From DATEEG01 sp035525055 (lineage in GTDB: Bacteria > Actinomycetota > Acidimicrobiia > Spongiisociales > ZC4RG35), in NCBI GenBank assembly GCA_035525055.1, contig DATLEZ010000031.1, positions 1-63,635 on the forward strand: DNA of 63,635 nt, read 5' to 3'. Under the pieces are notes generated by a model. That model was not told the origin of the DNA. It saw only the letters and a list, made by a program, of their open reading frames with translations, and did no database searches. Positions within the stretch are counted from its first letter, which is position 1. Each line of letters begins with the position of its first letter. Of this stretch, positions 17,517 through 25,611 are shown one piece after another. The translations under genes and the position numbers were made by a program.

Positions 17517-18563
17517 ATGGCGGGGCTGAACAGCCTGCACGAGATGCTGGAGGAAATGGAAGGAGCATCTGACCTCGTACGCCCCTCCTCGTTCTGGGAG
17601 CAAATCAACGGTATCAACCTCGACCAGGTTTCCACCACTGGGTTCGACGAGTTCAAGCGAACAGTGAATAGCAACTACTTTCAGTGGTTGCCCACCGGAC
17701 CGAGGGATCCGCAGTTCCGTGCAGTATTGAAGGACTGGCTGCGTAATCCGTCTCTCGAACCGTTCCATGCCCGTCTCGTCGACAGCGGGGCATATGCAGA
17801 TACCCGGTTCGGCCCTTGGCTGAACCGCAGATCGGCGCGCTTGGGATATGCGGTGTATGTCGCGATGCTTTGGGACGCGGTCCATGGCCGGGTGCCATCT
17901 GGGCTGCTCGAGCGGCTTGAGGAGCCCGCGGTGGGCAATCCACTGCTCGTTGAGCATCGCGGCCGGTTGGTTACACAGGACCTGTGCAACTCCGTCCTCG
18001 AATATTCGACGATCAAGGCAGCCGCACCACTGCCGGAGAGCGGCCGCGTCGTCGAGGTCGGAGCGGGATACGGCAGGCTGGCCTGGGTCTTTCTGGAGGA
18101 AATGCCCGATATTCGCTATCTGGTGGTCGACATCCCTCCGGCGCTCGCGATCGCGGAGGAGTACCTGTCAGCACTGTTCCCGAACCGCAACCTCTTTCCG
18201 TTCCGCCGTTTCAGACGCTTCGAGGATGTCGCGCACGAATTCGAATCGGCCAACGTCGCCTTCATGACTCCGACGCAACTGGACCTCTTGCCGCCGCTTG
18301 GTGCAGACCTCCTCATCAACGTGAGCTCCTTCCACGAGATGCACCCCGATCAGATAGGACACTTCTTCACCCTCATCGACGAGCATTGCGCTGGGTTCTT
18401 CTATTCGAAGCAGTGGCTTGCGTGGAGAAATCCTGTCGACGGTGTCGACATCGGCGAGTCGTCGTATCCGCTGCGTTCACACTTGCGGAGCATCTTCAAG
18501 AGGAGGCATCCCATCCAAAGGGGCTTCTTCGAAGCACTGTATGACGTCGACCCAACCGCCTGA
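17517..18563 (+). CDS. Putative sugar O-methyltransferase
   Basis: A 348-residue protein of the putative sugar O-methyltransferase type found in polysaccharide loci. SAM-binding motif I is VVEVGAGYGRLAWVFLEEMP near residue 180, followed by YLVVDIPPALAIAEEYL (motif II acidic end) and a later LLINVSSFHEM. The N-terminal ~150 residues are helical and probably contact the sugar acceptor. The ATG at 17517 follows a weak ribosome site; the stop overlaps the flippase ATG (TGATG). Confidence 0.75.
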   Translation: MAGLNSLHEMLEEMEGASDLVRPSSFWEQINGINLDQVSTTGFDEFKRTVNSNYFQWLPTGPRDPQFRAVLKDWLRNPSLEPFHARLVDSGAYADTRFGPWLNRRSARLGYAVYVAMLWDAVHGRVPSGLLERLEEPAVGNPLLVEHRGRLVTQDLCNSVLEYSTIKAAAPLPESGRVVEVGAGYGRLAWVFLEEMPDIRYLVVDIPPALAIAEEYLSALFPNRNLFPFRRFRRFEDVAHEFESANVAFMTPTQLDLLPPLGADLLINVSSFHEMHPDQIGHFFTLIDEHCAGFFYSKQWLAWRNPVDGVDIGESSYPLRSHLRSIFKRRHPIQRGFFEALYDVDPTA

Positions 18564-20086
18564 TGCAGTCGGTGAAGTCGAACATCCGTGCCAATTTCAT
18601 CGGACGGTTGTGGACTGCCCTCATGTACTTTGCCTTCGTGCCCGTGTACATAAGGTTCATCGGCGTCGAGGGTTACGGGCTCATTGGATTCTTCGTTGCA
18701 CTGGTGGGTGTCACGAGCGCATTGGACCTCGGCCTGAGCGCCGCACTCAATCGGGAACTGGCACGTCGGGTGGCGTTGGGTGCCGAGCAGGACAGCAGGA
18801 ACCTCGTCCGCACATTCGAGGCGGTCTACTGGGGAGTCGGAATAATCCTCGGATCAGCCATCGCGCTGCTCGCCGGGCCGATAAGCCGCAACTGGCTCCG
18901 ATCGGTGTCCATGGACACTCAGACCGTCCAGCGCGCCGTTCTGCTGATGGGGCTCGTACTTGCCGTTCAGTGGCCTTTGGTCCTCTACCAGGGCGGCCTG
19001 CGTGGATTGGAACGACAGGTGTCGCTGAACGTCGTCACCATGATCTTCGCGACAGTGCGCGCCGGTGGAGCCGCCCTCGTGCTCTGGCTGGTCACACCGA
19101 GCATCGAGGCCTTCTTCGCCTGGCACCTGGGAGCCGCCGCATTGCACACCATCTCTCTCAGCACCCTCCTGTGGCATCACCTTCCAGGCGAAGGCCGCGG
19201 CAGATTCGACCCTTCCCAATTCGTCGGCGTGAGGGGTTTTGCGGCAGGTCTAGCCGCGATCTCGATGCTCGCCCTCGTGTTCACCCAACTGGACAAGGTG
19301 ATTCTCAGCCGGATGATCGATCTCGACGAATTCGGCTACTACAGCCTCGCCACCGTGGTCGCAGGGGGCCTCGCCTACGTCGTGCTCCCGATATTCGAAG
19401 CCGTGTTCCCGCGATTCTCAGCGCTCGTGGCCGATGGAGGAGAGCCTGCGGCCCTGGTCGGGCTCTATCATCGAGCCTCCCAGCTCGTGACGATCCTCCT
19501 CCTGCCAGCCGCACTCGGCGCAGCCTTCTTCGCCTCGGAGCTGATATGGGTGTGGACCGGATCCCTGGATGCTGCTGCGACCGCGGGCCCGCTTCTGACG
19601 CTCCTCGTCATCGGATCCGCACTCAATGGTCTGGTCAATGTTCCGTACGCACTGATGCTCGCCAACGGCTGGACGCGCCTCCCCTTGTTCCTGAACCTCG
19701 GCGCCGTGGTGCTCCTGCTACCCCTCCTCCTGATCCTTGTCAACAGGTACGGAGCAGTTGGAGCTGCCGTCATCTGGAGCACGGTCAATGTCGGCTATCT
19801 CCTGGTGGGGGTGACGGCGCTCCATCGGAAGTACCTGACCGAGGAACTGAATCGTTGGGCGCTCTCGGATGTCCTCGTTCCCGGGATTGCTGCGGCGGTG
19901 GTGGTCGTCCTCGCGAGGCTTGGCACCCCAGCTGTCGAGAGTCGCCTGCTCGCCGCCGGCTGGCTGGTCGGGACTGTCGCAACATCGATGCTGACCGCAG
20001 CTCTCGCCACCGACATGGGCCGGCACTTGCTGCGCTCGCTCATCCAGCGGCAGGGGCCTGGCAACCTCTTCAAGGTGAACGCATGA
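18563..20086 (+). CDS. Wzx-type polysaccharide flippase (MOP superfamily)
   Basis: This 507-residue integral membrane protein has about 12-14 helices. The opening NFIGRLWTALMYFAFVPVYI and RFIGVEGYGLIGFFVAL are typical of the polysaccharide transporter (Wzx/RfbX) branch. It would move undecaprenyl-linked repeat units across the cytoplasmic membrane. Overlaps at both ends (TGATG, ATGA) lock it in the plus-strand cassette. A minus-strand MurJ-type remnant at 23158-23492 is a different MOP protein. Confidence 0.88.
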   Translation: MQSVKSNIRANFIGRLWTALMYFAFVPVYIRFIGVEGYGLIGFFVALVGVTSALDLGLSAALNRELARRVALGAEQDSRNLVRTFEAVYWGVGIILGSAIALLAGPISRNWLRSVSMDTQTVQRAVLLMGLVLAVQWPLVLYQGGLRGLERQVSLNVVTMIFATVRAGGAALVLWLVTPSIEAFFAWHLGAAALHTISLSTLLWHHLPGEGRGRFDPSQFVGVRGFAAGLAAISMLALVFTQLDKVILSRMIDLDEFGYYSLATVVAGGLAYVVLPIFEAVFPRFSALVADGGEPAALVGLYHRASQLVTILLLPAALGAAFFASELIWVWTGSLDAAATAGPLLTLLVIGSALNGLVNVPYALMLANGWTRLPLFLNLGAVVLLLPLLLILVNRYGAVGAAVIWSTVNVGYLLVGVTALHRKYLTEELNRWALSDVLVPGIAAAVVVVLARLGTPAVESRLLAAGWLVGTVATSMLTAALATDMGRHLLRSLIQRQGPGNLFKVNA

Positions 20087-21009
20087 TCCGACGGACGAGC
20101 AATGGACTACCCAATCGCGAGACAGACGCACAGTGCGTCGTGTGCGGTGGAACCACCACGACGCTCTTCGAAGCGATGGACGTCAACCGCCGGGTCACCG
20201 ACGAGCGCTTCATCTACGAGGTCTGCAGGGTGTGTGATGTCATCGTTCTGGCCAATCCGCCGGCGGACATCTGGCGTTTCTACAGAGGCGAGTATTTCGC
20301 AGAACCGACACGTCGCCAGCTCGAGCATGCCTCCCGGCGAGAGTCATATCAACTGGGATTCGTGAGCCGACACGTAGACGGAGGACGCCTCGTCGAGATC
20401 GGAGCTGCATGGGGAACGTTCGCTCTCAACGCGACCAAGAGCGGATTCGAAGTCACCGCTCTCGAAGCGGACGAGCGTTGTTGTTCGTATCTCGAGCGTG
20501 AGCTGAACATCCAGACCATCCGGACGAGGGCGCCACACACCGTGCTGGCGTCGCTTCCCCCCAGCGCCGCAATCGCGCTGTGGCAGACGCTCGAGCATCT
20601 TCCAGATCCGCACGCGACGCTGGCGGCGGCCGCTGAGAATCTCGATGCCGGCGGTGTGCTGGTCATCGCGACCCCGAACCCCGAGTCGCTCGGGTTTCGC
20701 ATGCTGAGACAGAAGTGGCCGCACGTCGACGCCCCGCGCCATTTGTGGCTGCTCCCAATCGACCACTTGGCAGAGCGAGCGGCATCGCTCGGATTGGAGC
20801 TCATTGAACTCACGACCTCGGACACGGGTGCGCGCCGCTGGAACACCTTCGCCTGGCAGCGGTACTTCGCGAACGGCGCGGAACATGCCGCGCTCCGAGT
20901 GGGCGCGCTCGCTCTCGGTTGGATGGTCGCTTTGGCATCCGCACCGTTCGAACGCCGGGGTCGAAACGGGAGTAGCTACACAGCGGTGTTCAGAAAGACT
21001 CCGGTGTGA
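20083..21009 (+). CDS. Class I SAM-dependent methyltransferase with N-terminal zinc ribbon
   Basis: A 308-residue enzyme. The N-terminal CVVCGG...CRVCD pairs form a probable zinc ribbon (residues about 18-52), and the SAM fold follows: LVEIGAAWGTFALNATKSGF (motif I), ALWQTLEHLPDPHATLAAAA, and VIATPNPESLGF. It belongs to the methyltransferases common in glycan loci that act on sugars or lipid-linked glycans; target unknown. ATG 20083 overlaps the flippase stop and places the zinc ribbon at the N-terminus. A longer open frame upstream is non-coding. Confidence 0.8.
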   Translation: MIRRTSNGLPNRETDAQCVVCGGTTTTLFEAMDVNRRVTDERFIYEVCRVCDVIVLANPPADIWRFYRGEYFAEPTRRQLEHASRRESYQLGFVSRHVDGGRLVEIGAAWGTFALNATKSGFEVTALEADERCCSYLERELNIQTIRTRAPHTVLASLPPSAAIALWQTLEHLPDPHATLAAAAENLDAGGVLVIATPNPESLGFRMLRQKWPHVDAPRHLWLLPIDHLAERAASLGLELIELTTSDTGARRWNTFAWQRYFANGAEHAALRVGALALGWMVALASAPFERRGRNGSSYTAVFRKTPV

Positions 21010-22163
21010 GGCTTTCGGTGCTCCTGCCCACGCGCAACGGGGGTCCATATCTGGATGAATGCATCCGGTCTGTCCTCGTCGATCCGTCACCGGACCTCGA
21101 GTTGGTGGTCTCAGACAACGCAAACGACGACTCGACTCCTCAGGTCCTGGACTCATTCGCCGCCGACCCGAGGCTGAGAGTGCTGCGCCAGCCGCAGGTG
21201 ATATCGGTCGTCGAAAACTGGAACCGAGCACTCGAGGCCGCCACCGGCGACTACCTGCTGATGATCGGCGACGACGATCTCCTCCTTCGATCCTGCGTCC
21301 CCACGATCCGCGAGTTGGTGGAGAGATTCGACGAGCCGGACTGCATCACGTACAACGCCTTCAGCTTCGTGTCCCCCGCGTCCTTCGAAGCAGAGGACGG
21401 AGACGCTCACTTCTCAGAATCCCACTTCCTCTTCGACTCCGGTTTTCGGTCGGGTCAGCTCCTGACGGCAGAACAGCGACGCCAGATCGTCGTCGATTAC
21501 TTTCGGTTCCTCCCCCGGCTCCCGCTCAACATGCAGACGACCGTCGTTGCGAGGAAGGCGCTGTACCGGCTCAACCCGCCGGTGTTTCGTGCCCCGTTCC
21601 CGGACCACATCGCACTGTGCGGGCTCCTGCTCACGGCAGAACGCTGGCTCTACTCAGACACGCGCCCACTGATCATCGGCGTGTCTCCCAAGTCGTTCGG
21701 CCACTACGTGTACAGCGGTGAACACGCGAGTGGACTCGACTACCTCGGAGTCGACACCTCGTTCCCGGGCGCGCTACCGGGGAACCCCCTCGTGAACGGC
21801 ATGCATCAGTGGCTCACTGTGGTGGCGACGCTCTACCGTGACCACCTGAGCGGCGTGCAGGTCAGCCGACGTGACTACGTCGCTCGCCAATTGTGGGCCT
21901 GGTATGTGCAGACCCGCCAGGGACGGCTCGGGTATGCGGAGTTCACCCGCCACTTGAGACTCCTCGGGCTGCGAGATTGGCTCAGGCTGGTAGGTATCGC
22001 GTTTGATCCGACCTTCGTGCGACAGGCCGCCAAGCGCGTTCGATCCCGGCGCGGCACCGATCTCGTGTGGCCACGTCTCGAACGTCTCGCCGGCGTAGCC
22101 ACGATCGAACAGTTTCGGGACTTCATCGAAGCGCGACAACACGACGACTCAGAACGAAACTGA
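21006..22163 (+). CDS. GT2-family glycosyltransferase
   Basis: A 385-residue inverting GT-A glycosyltransferase. It begins with LSVLLPTRNGGPYLDECIRS and has the nucleotide-binding SDNANDDSTPQVLD and the metal-binding acidic cluster MIGDDDLLL near residue 95. The C-terminal 150 residues have no clear match. It transfers a sugar in the repeat-unit assembly. GTG 21006 overlaps the previous stop by four bases. It is the last gene of the plus-strand cassette and ends 34 bases from a convergent broken asnB. Confidence 0.88.
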   Translation: MRLSVLLPTRNGGPYLDECIRSVLVDPSPDLELVVSDNANDDSTPQVLDSFAADPRLRVLRQPQVISVVENWNRALEAATGDYLLMIGDDDLLLRSCVPTIRELVERFDEPDCITYNAFSFVSPASFEAEDGDAHFSESHFLFDSGFRSGQLLTAEQRRQIVVDYFRFLPRLPLNMQTTVVARKALYRLNPPVFRAPFPDHIALCGLLLTAERWLYSDTRPLIIGVSPKSFGHYVYSGEHASGLDYLGVDTSFPGALPGNPLVNGMHQWLTVVATLYRDHLSGVQVSRRDYVARQLWAWYVQTRQGRLGYAEFTRHLRLLGLRDWLRLVGIAFDPTFVRQAAKRVRSRRGTDLVWPRLERLAGVATIEQFRDFIEARQHDDSERN

Positions 22164-22196
22164 AATGAACCGGCCCCACGGTGCACCGGCGGTGAA

Positions 22197-23158
22197 TCAC
22201 CAGCCGTGCTGCTGGAGGAATACCTCGAGCGTCAGGAGGGTCCACAGCGGGTGTGTGTGGTCCTCGACCCCGGTGGAGTGTTCGTGTATCACCCGGTCGA
22301 TCGTCTCACCGTCGAGATATCGCTTCACCGACGCCGACGATGACGCCAGCCGGGCGCGCACATAGGGGCTCAGGTCTTCGCGGAACCAACTCCCGAGCGG
22401 GACACCGAAGCCCTGCTTCGACCTGCTGAGGATCTCCCGAGGAAGTTCGTCCCTCATCGCATCCTTGAGGGCTCTCTTGAGGATCAGACCGGAAGTACGG
22501 GCGGAGCGCGGAAGGCGGGCGGCGAACTCGACGAACTCGTGATCGAGGAATGGCGATCGCACCTCGAGACCATGCGCCATGGACATGCGGTCGACCTTGG
22601 GAAGCAGGTCATCGAGGAGATACGTGCGCATGTTGAGATCGAGCAATCGGTCGAGTGTGTCAGATCCTTCGGAATCGGACCACATTCGGCGTACTCGCCC
22701 GCTGCCCAATCGTCCGTGTGTCCGCTGAGTCGCCGGACGAGCTCGTCCGGCATGTAACTCACCCACGAGCGGTAACCGTCGGGCATCGACAGCCATGCCC
22801 CGTCGCGGAACCTGCCGAGCCTGCGACGCAATGCCGGCGGCCCGAACGATGCTCCCGCCCGCACCAGCAGCAGAACAGCGTCCCGGACCGGCGTCGGTAG
22901 TCGTTCGAGGCGAACAAGCGCCAGTCCCGCGATGAATCTCCAGTACCCGGCGAAGATCTCGTCACCCCCGTCACCGGCAAGCGCCACCTTGACGTGGTCT
23001 CCGGTCATCTGCGACAGCAGAAACGTCGGAATCGCGCTGGAGTCGCCAAACGGCTGGTCGTGGTGCCACACGAGCCGTTCGATGAGGTCGATGGAGTCGG
23101 GCTTGACGACCAGCTCCGTGTGCTCCGTTCTGAATCGATCGGCCACAAGACGGGCGTA
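22197..23158 (-). pseudogene. Asparagine synthetase, 5'-truncated and frameshifted
   Basis: Only the synthetase domain remains. It begins mid-domain at YARLVADRFRTEHTELVV, passes through LAGDGGDEIFAGYWRFIAGL and SWVSYMPDELV in one frame. Around 22665-22690 it changes frame and continues SDTLDRLLDLNMRTYLLDDL, EVRSPFLDHEF and SKQGFGVPLGSW to the natural C-terminus HPLWTLLTLEVF. The amidotransferase domain with the nucleophilic Cys and the PP-loop are missing. The 5' end is joined to a MurJ-type fragment. A paralogue of this family is intact at 6951-8906. Confidence 0.85.
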
Positions 23159-23492
23159 CCAGAACCCCCGCCAACCCCGCGGCGAGCAGGGTGACCCATG
23201 ATGTGGCCGAGGCAATCAACGCGCCAAACATCTCGTCCCCGCCCCGGGACCGGGCCGCGACCAATTCCGGGATGAGTGAAGACTGAACGGTCGAGGTAAG
23301 GATCCCAGTGAGTGAGATCGGGATCACCAAGGCGGTGAAGACGGCATCGAGATCTTCGCCAACCCCATAGGTGCCAGCGACGACGAGCTCGCGAACGACA
23401 GCCATGCCCCCGGCGGCGAGCGTAAGTGCACCCACTATGACGATCCCACGGACGAGCGAGGACCGGCGGAGCCGGTCGATCAGGCCGGGCAC
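23158..23492 (-). pseudogene. MurJ/MviN-like flippase, N-terminal fragment
   Basis: From the GTG at 23492 about 110 codons match the start of a MurJ/MviN-type flippase: SLVRGIVIVGALTLAAGGMA, VVRELVVAGTYGVGEDLDAVF and GILTSTVQSSLIPELV. After LLAAGLAGVLV the match ends abruptly and asparagine-synthetase sequence follows in another frame. The start lies two bases beyond the WecA-like stop, so the intact gene was once the last member of the 27.5-23.5 kb minus-strand operon. About 400 residues are missing. Confidence 0.8.
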
Positions 23493-23494
23493 CT

Positions 23495-24601
23495 TTAGCC
23501 TGAGATCTTGTTCTCAAGCGATGTCGGAGTGGGCTCATGGTGGTCCGCCACCTCGCGGAGCATCACTCTCCGACCACTTGTCTCGTACACGGGGAGGCGC
23601 CCCAGGAGTGTTCCAATGAACCCGACAACCGCAAGCACGAAGCCCATCAGCAGGAATCCACTCGTGCGGTCGATACGAGACATGACTAATGCCAGCCAAC
23701 CCGATGCCAGGGCGGCACCGTACATCAGGGCCACCGCCGCCGGGACCGGGATGCCTACGAAGACAAGCCGGTGGCTCATATGGTCTCGGCCTCCCGAAAG
23801 GACCTTCTTACCGTGGATCAGCCGAGTGATCGTAACGAGGACAGTATCGAAGATAGCCACGCCGACCACGAGAATCGGGACGAAGAAGGTCACCTCATTA
23901 GGGCCTGCGAACCGCAACTTGATGCCGAGGACTGCCAGAAGGAATCCGAAGAACAGGCTTCCGGCGTCGCCCATGTAGATACGGGCCGGATGGAAGTTGT
24001 GCCATGAGAACCCCAAAGCGCATCCAGCCAGGGCAGCAGATAGCGAAGCGACTAGGAACTGGCCGTTGACAGCAGCGATGATGAGAAACCATCCGGCGGC
24101 GACCGCGGTCACACCGGACGAGAGCCCGTCCATGTTGTCGAGCAAGTTGAAGGCGTTGGTAACACCCACGATCCAAAAGAGGGTGAAAACTATATTCAGC
24201 CAGGCAACGTCGAACATTTCCACCTGTACCCCCAGACCGATGATGCCGACGGCTGCCGCGGTTTGGAGCCCGAGCCGGGTCCAAGGTCCCAATCCCTTGA
24301 TGTCATCGACCAAACCGATCAGGCTCAAACCGACCGCCAAGCCCATGATGCCCACCAACTCGCCGAGATCCGAAACGGGAGGGCGCAGAAGGGCAGCAGC
24401 CAGCACGACTCCGGCAAATGCGACCACGATCGCGGCGCCTCCGAGGTAGGGGACCGCCTCGGTCTGCTGCTTGTAGCCTCTGGGGTGGTCGAGAACTCCA
24501 AAGCGGATGGCCACAGTCCGGGCCACCGGAGTCAAAGCGAGGGCCAGCCCGGCCGATCCGGCGAGGATCAAGACATACCCCCACCAGGGCACCCTGCTCA
24601 C
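23495..24601 (-). CDS. WecA/TagO-type polyprenyl-phosphate HexNAc-1-phosphate transferase
   Basis: A 368-residue membrane enzyme that starts repeat-unit synthesis by moving a sugar-1-phosphate from a UDP-sugar to undecaprenyl phosphate. Family landmarks are LVDDIKGLGP (Mg/UDP-binding DD), NAFNLLDNMDGLSSG, ARIYMGDAGSLFFGF and the substrate-recognition loop GGRDHMSHRL. About eleven hydrophobic helices are visible. The GTG at 24601 overlaps the upstream SDR stop (GTGA). It serves the polysaccharide locus as the likely initiating transferase. Confidence 0.9.
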   Translation of the reverse strand: MSRVPWWGYVLILAGSAGLALALTPVARTVAIRFGVLDHPRGYKQQTEAVPYLGGAAIVVAFAGVVLAAALLRPPVSDLGELVGIMGLAVGLSLIGLVDDIKGLGPWTRLGLQTAAAVGIIGLGVQVEMFDVAWLNIVFTLFWIVGVTNAFNLLDNMDGLSSGVTAVAAGWFLIIAAVNGQFLVASLSAALAGCALGFSWHNFHPARIYMGDAGSLFFGFLLAVLGIKLRFAGPNEVTFFVPILVVGVAIFDTVLVTITRLIHGKKVLSGGRDHMSHRLVFVGIPVPAAVALMYGAALASGWLALVMSRIDRTSGFLLMGFVLAVVGFIGTLLGRLPVYETSGRRVMLREVADHHEPTPTSLENKISG

Positions 24602-25557
24602 CCCCGCTGCTCCTTCGCCACCTCGAGGATGATGTCGTCGAGGCTCTGCCGGGGCTCGAACCCGATCAGGTTTCTGGCCCTCGTGATATCGGGAACGCGC
24701 CGGGGCATATCCTCGAACCCCTCCTCGTAGGCCTCGTCATAGGGTACGTACCGGATCTTGGAGTCGGAACCGGTCAACCCAATCACACGGTTGGCCAGAT
24801 CCTCGATAGAGACCTCCTCGGTCCCTCCGAGATTCACGACAACGCCATGCGCCTGCTCTGTCTCGAGCAGGGACTTCAGCGCCGGTGTGACATCGGCGAC
24901 GGAGCAGAAGCAGCGGGTTTGGGAGCCATCCCCGAACACCGAGAGCGGCTCGCCCCGCACCGCCTGCTGCACGAAGGTGGGGATCACCATGCCGTAGGTC
25001 CCGGTCTGGCGGGGTCCGATCGTGTTGAACAATCGCACAATCACGGTGGGCAGGCCCTTCTCCCGCCAGTAGGTGTAGGCGAGGATTTCCTCGATGGCCT
25101 TGGCCTCCGAGTAAGACCAGCGGCTCTTGAGCGGCGACCCGAGGATCCGGTCGTCCTCCTCACTCAGCCGATCCGAGTTGTTCTTACCGTAGATCTCGCT
25201 GGTAGAGGTGACGAGGATCGCTTTGCCGTATTTGTGTGCCTTCTCTAACACGATCTCGGAGCCAAGAATGTTGGTGCGCAGACTCTCGAGCGGCTTCTCA
25301 ACGATCAGGCGCACCCCAACCGCCGCAGCCAGGTGGAACACGGTGTCGGCTCGAGCCACGCAGTCGTCGACTAGATCTGCGTTGAGGATCGAACCGAGCA
25401 CTAGCTCGAAATCGGAGCGCCCTCGCAGATGGTGGACGTTCTCGAGGCGGCCGGTAGACAGGTCGTCGAGAACGATAACCCGGTCACCCCGGGCAAGCAG
25501 ATGGTCGCTGAGATGCGAGCCGATGAACCCGGCTCCTCCCGTGATCAGCGCTCGCAA
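24598..25557 (-). CDS. NAD-dependent epimerase/decarboxylase-type SDR
   Basis: This 319-residue extended SDR opens RALITGGAGFIGSHLSDHLL; active-site Tyr/Lys are in RWSYSEAKAIEE. RLFNTIGPRQTGTYGMVIP and FGDGSQTRCFCSVADV place it among UDP-glucuronate decarboxylase, dTDP-glucose dehydratase and GalE-like enzymes; the exact reaction is undecided. The start is a TTG with no clear ribosome site, but a TGA one base before it in another frame suggests coupling to upstream translation. It is cotranscribed with the WecA-like gene. Confidence 0.82.
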   Translation of the reverse strand: MRALITGGAGFIGSHLSDHLLARGDRVIVLDDLSTGRLENVHHLRGRSDFELVLGSILNADLVDDCVARADTVFHLAAAVGVRLIVEKPLESLRTNILGSEIVLEKAHKYGKAILVTSTSEIYGKNNSDRLSEEDDRILGSPLKSRWSYSEAKAIEEILAYTYWREKGLPTVIVRLFNTIGPRQTGTYGMVIPTFVQQAVRGEPLSVFGDGSQTRCFCSVADVTPALKSLLETEQAHGVVVNLGGTEEVSIEDLANRVIGLTGSDSKIRYVPYDEAYEEGFEDMPRRVPDITRARNLIGFEPRQSLDDIILEVAKEQRG

Positions 25558-25611
25558 GTCAGTCCGTGCGGTGGAACATATTGCTGACGAGGCTAGCGAT
25601 CAGTCCGACAA

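Noticed and set aside
18418..20082. A long plus-strand open frame leading into the methyltransferase at 20083.
   Set aside because: The upstream 555 codons are Arg/Pro/Ser-rich, overlap the flippase in another frame and match nothing. The gene begins at ATG 20083 in an ATGA overlap.
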